Shown here: positions 62,431 through 64,000 of the stretch, one piece after another
How the letters are laid out: every line of letters begins with the position of its first letter
How positions within the stretch are numbered: position 1 is the stretch's first letter
Source: Actinomadura meyerae
Lineage (GTDB): Bacteria; Actinomycetota; Actinomycetes; Streptosporangiales; Streptosporangiaceae
NCBI RefSeq assembly: GCF_900188445.1
Contig: NZ_FZOR01000001.1
Coordinates: forward strand, 310,001 to 374,000
Length of the DNA stretch: 64,000 nucleotides
Direction of reading: 5' to 3'
Program-made: the position numbers and the translations under genes
The notes under the pieces: generated by a model
Seen by the model: only the letters and a program-made list of their open reading frames with translations
What the model was told of the DNA's origin: nothing
Databases searched by the model: none

Positions 62431-63366
62431 ATGCGACGCGTACGCCCCGACCGCCCCCCGACCGTCCGCGAGCTTCTGGCCGCGGGAGGCCGGTCCTTCT
62501 CCTTCGAGTTCTTCCCGCCCAAGACCGACAAGGGCGCGCGGAACCTGTGGCGTACGATCCGCGAGCTGGAGTCCCTCCACCCCACGTTCGTGTCCGTGAC
62601 CTACGGCGCGGGCGGCGGCACCCGCGACACCACCGTCGACATCGTCGAGCGGATCGCGACCGACACCACGCTCACCCCGGTCGCGCACTTCACCGCCGTC
62701 GACCACTCGCAGGCCGAGCTGCGCAACCTCATCGGCCGGTTCGCCGCGGCCGGGGTCCGCAACGTCCTCGCGCTGCGCGGCGACCCGCCCGGCGACCCGA
62801 TGGGGGAGTGGGTCAAGCACCCCGACGGCGTCGAGTACGCCGCCGACCTGGTCCGGATGATCCGCTCCTACGGCGACTTCTGCGTCGGCGTCGCCGCCTT
62901 CCCCTACAAGCACCCGCGCTCGCCCGACGTCGCCAGCGACGTCCGGTACTTCGTGGAGAAGTGCCGGGCCGGGGCCGACTACGCGATCACCCAGATGTTC
63001 TTCCGCGCGGAGGACTACTTCCGGCTCCGCGACCGGGTCGCCGCCGCCGGCTGCGATGTGCCGATCCTGCCGGGGATCATGCCGGTCACCCAGCTGAGCA
63101 CGATCGAGCGGTCCGAGCAGCTGTCCGGCGCGCCGTTCCCGCCGGAGGTCAAGGCCCGCTTCGACGCCGTCGCGCACGACCCGGAGGCGGTCCGCCGGCT
63201 CGGCGTCGAGCACGCCGCCGAACTGTGCCGCGAGCTGCTGGAGCAGGACGCCCCCGGCATCCACTTCATCACGTTCAACAAGTCGACGGCGACGCGCGAG
63301 GTCTACTCGCTCCTCGGCGCCGAGGAGTACTGCGCGAGGGGCAGCCGCCCGCCCATGACCGCGTAG
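62431..63366 (+). CDS. metF: 5,10-methylenetetrahydrofolate reductase
   Basis: 311 residues, ATG 62431 with TAGGCT (62419-62424) six bases upstream (leaderless). It makes 5-methyl-THF for methionine synthesis. FAD/folate barrel motifs: FSFEFFPPKTDKGARNLWRTI, SVTYGAGGGTRDTT, HFTAVDHSQAELRN, NVLALRGDPPGDP, YPYKHP-like AAFPYKHPRS, ITQMFFRAEDYF and ILPGIMPVT. Its last 64 bases overlap the convergent GNAT gene. The idsA-metF divergence is conserved in actinobacteria. Confidence 0.95.
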   Translation: MRRVRPDRPPTVRELLAAGGRSFSFEFFPPKTDKGARNLWRTIRELESLHPTFVSVTYGAGGGTRDTTVDIVERIATDTTLTPVAHFTAVDHSQAELRNLIGRFAAAGVRNVLALRGDPPGDPMGEWVKHPDGVEYAADLVRMIRSYGDFCVGVAAFPYKHPRSPDVASDVRYFVEKCRAGADYAITQMFFRAEDYFRLRDRVAAAGCDVPILPGIMPVTQLSTIERSEQLSGAPFPPEVKARFDAVAHDPEAVRRLGVEHAAELCRELLEQDAPGIHFITFNKSTATREVYSLLGAEEYCARGSRPPMTA

Positions 63367-63905
63367 CGGGGGCCGCCGCCCGGGAACTCGAAGTCGCGCA
63401 GCAGGTCCACCATGCCGACCGAGCGGTAGAGGCGGCGGGCGGGCGTGTCGGGATGCCGGTCGAGCGTGGACAGCACGACCGTCCGCTCCGGCCTGCCCTC
63501 GCACAGCGCGTTCAGCAGGCCCCGGCCGAGGCCCTTGCCCTGGGCCTGCGGGTGGACGTGCAGCTCGGCGACCTCGAACGCGTCCGACAGCCACTCCTGG
63601 GCGTGGTCCGGCCCCTCAAGGTCGGACAGCGCCTGGTGGACGACGTCGTGCCACCACTGACCGCGCGCCCCATGGAACCCGTAGGCGAACCCCTGGACGG
63701 GACCCGGCAGGACGGGCAGCGTCCCGCGCCGCTCCGCCACGAACGCGCGGAAGCCCGGATACGTAGCGTGCCGCTCCATGATGCCGTGCCGGCCCGGAAG
63801 CTGCTCGTGCGGCGGTTCCATCGCGGCCGCGTACACGTCCAGCATGGGGTTGAGCCTGCGCAAGAACGCGCGTTGGTCGATCTCGCGCAGCTTCGGGTCC
63901 TTCAC
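63303..63905 (-). CDS. GNAT-family N-acetyltransferase
   Basis: 200 residues. GTG 63905 is chosen because TAGTCT (63913-63918) stands exactly seven bases before it; TTG 63911 has no such signal. The acetyl-CoA site is VAELHVHPQAQGKGLGRGLLNALCEG (motif A), followed by VVLSTLDRHPDTPARRLYRSVGMVDL (motif B). A mid-region with QWWHDVVHQAL is unusual. Substrate unknown. Its 3' end overlaps metF by 64 bases in antisense, so the final codons of both genes constrain each other. Confidence 0.9.
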   Translation of the reverse strand: MKDPKLREIDQRAFLRRLNPMLDVYAAAMEPPHEQLPGRHGIMERHATYPGFRAFVAERRGTLPVLPGPVQGFAYGFHGARGQWWHDVVHQALSDLEGPDHAQEWLSDAFEVAELHVHPQAQGKGLGRGLLNALCEGRPERTVVLSTLDRHPDTPARRLYRSVGMVDLLRDFEFPGGGPRYAVMGGRLPLAQYSSAPRSE

Positions 63906-63915
63906 TCGCAAGAGA

Positions 63916-64000
63916 CTAGACCCGGGGGATGGTGCGCTGGGTCGCGGAAAGCCGATCGTAGATGTCCCACAGGATGCGGTCGGCGGCCTTCTTCAGCATG
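63916..64000 (-). CDS. C-terminal end of a gene that continues outside the window
   Basis: The last 27 codons are visible (KKAADRILWDIYDRLSATQ and the end RTIPRV), stop TAG at 63916-63918, which is also part of the -10 hexamer of the GNAT gene. GC-rich codon use is normal. An ATG sits at the edge (63998-63996 region), but whether it is the start or internal cannot be told. Not recognised. Confidence 0.5.
   Translation of the reverse strand, partial: MLKKAADRILWDIYDRLSATQRTIPRV

Overview
The window is very GC-rich actinobacterial chromosome, most like Actinomadura or another Thermomonosporaceae/Streptosporangiales member. The evidence is strong third-position G/C in every gene, many GTG starts, many genes whose start codon lies 6-7 bases after a TAnnnT hexamer (leaderless transcripts), the actinobacterial ctaE-qcrCAB respiratory operon, PimB'-type mannosyltransferase, PASTA kinase, and DasR-type and c-di-AMP regulatory elements. 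The genus is an inference. I see no prophage, insertion sequence, CRISPR array, rRNA or tRNA; this is mostly core chromosome with a few lineage-specific modules.

1-5.2 kb: cell-wall genes on the minus strand. An exported protein fragment, a CHAP amidase-like protein behind two tandem c-di-AMP (ydaO-type) riboswitches, an NlpC/P60 endopeptidase with its own terminator and promoter, and an NYN-domain putative RNase whose best ribosome-binding site points to an ATC start. 5.3-16.4 kb: DEDDh exonuclease-UvrC-like fusion, rhomboid protease, Lrp-type ligand-binding protein, trpD, a receiver-like protein, then ctaE-qcrC-qcrA-qcrB (cytochrome bc1-aa3 branch), a PimB'-like mannosyltransferase and an unknown protein.

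17-25.6 kb: a class B penicillin-binding protein, followed by five genes read as one unit: a membrane-anchored degenerate LytM/M23 protein, a predicted di-heme membrane cytochrome b, a NuoF-SLBB-ferredoxin fusion, an exported DUF4142 protein and a secreted DUF1996 protein, closed by a terminator. I read this as a candidate NADH-driven transmembrane electron-export module; it is the best candidate here for an undescribed system.

25.6-42 kb: acyl-CoA synthetase, CutC, phosphoesterase, START-like protein, ROK glucokinase, an EEP-family hydrolase, PlsC acyltransferase, a NarL-type two-component system, a phosphofructokinase with pyrophosphate-type residues behind a perfect DasR site, thiI behind a 16-bp inverted repeat that hides its ribosome-binding site, a DUF5954 protein behind a second DasR-like site, an EamA transporter, and DAHP synthase controlled by a leader-peptide attenuator (Tyr-Phe-Phe-Trp-Tyr).

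42-48 kb: molybdopterin oxidoreductase; LytS/LytTR sensor-regulator pair in an operon with a DUF485-like membrane protein and a sodium:solute (acetate/pyruvate-type) symporter; a non-coding stretch with a possible small gene. 48-64 kb: endonuclease IV, PASTA kinase, EamA transporter, thiamine operon thiO-thiS-thiG under a TPP riboswitch, FAD reductase, an Rv2175c-like DNA-binding protein, thiE, a 53-residue acidic protein, a second Ser/Thr kinase, a GH3 glucosidase with an AhpD-like partner, polyprenyl diphosphate synthase, metF, a GNAT protein whose gene overlaps metF tail to tail, and the 3' end of one more gene.
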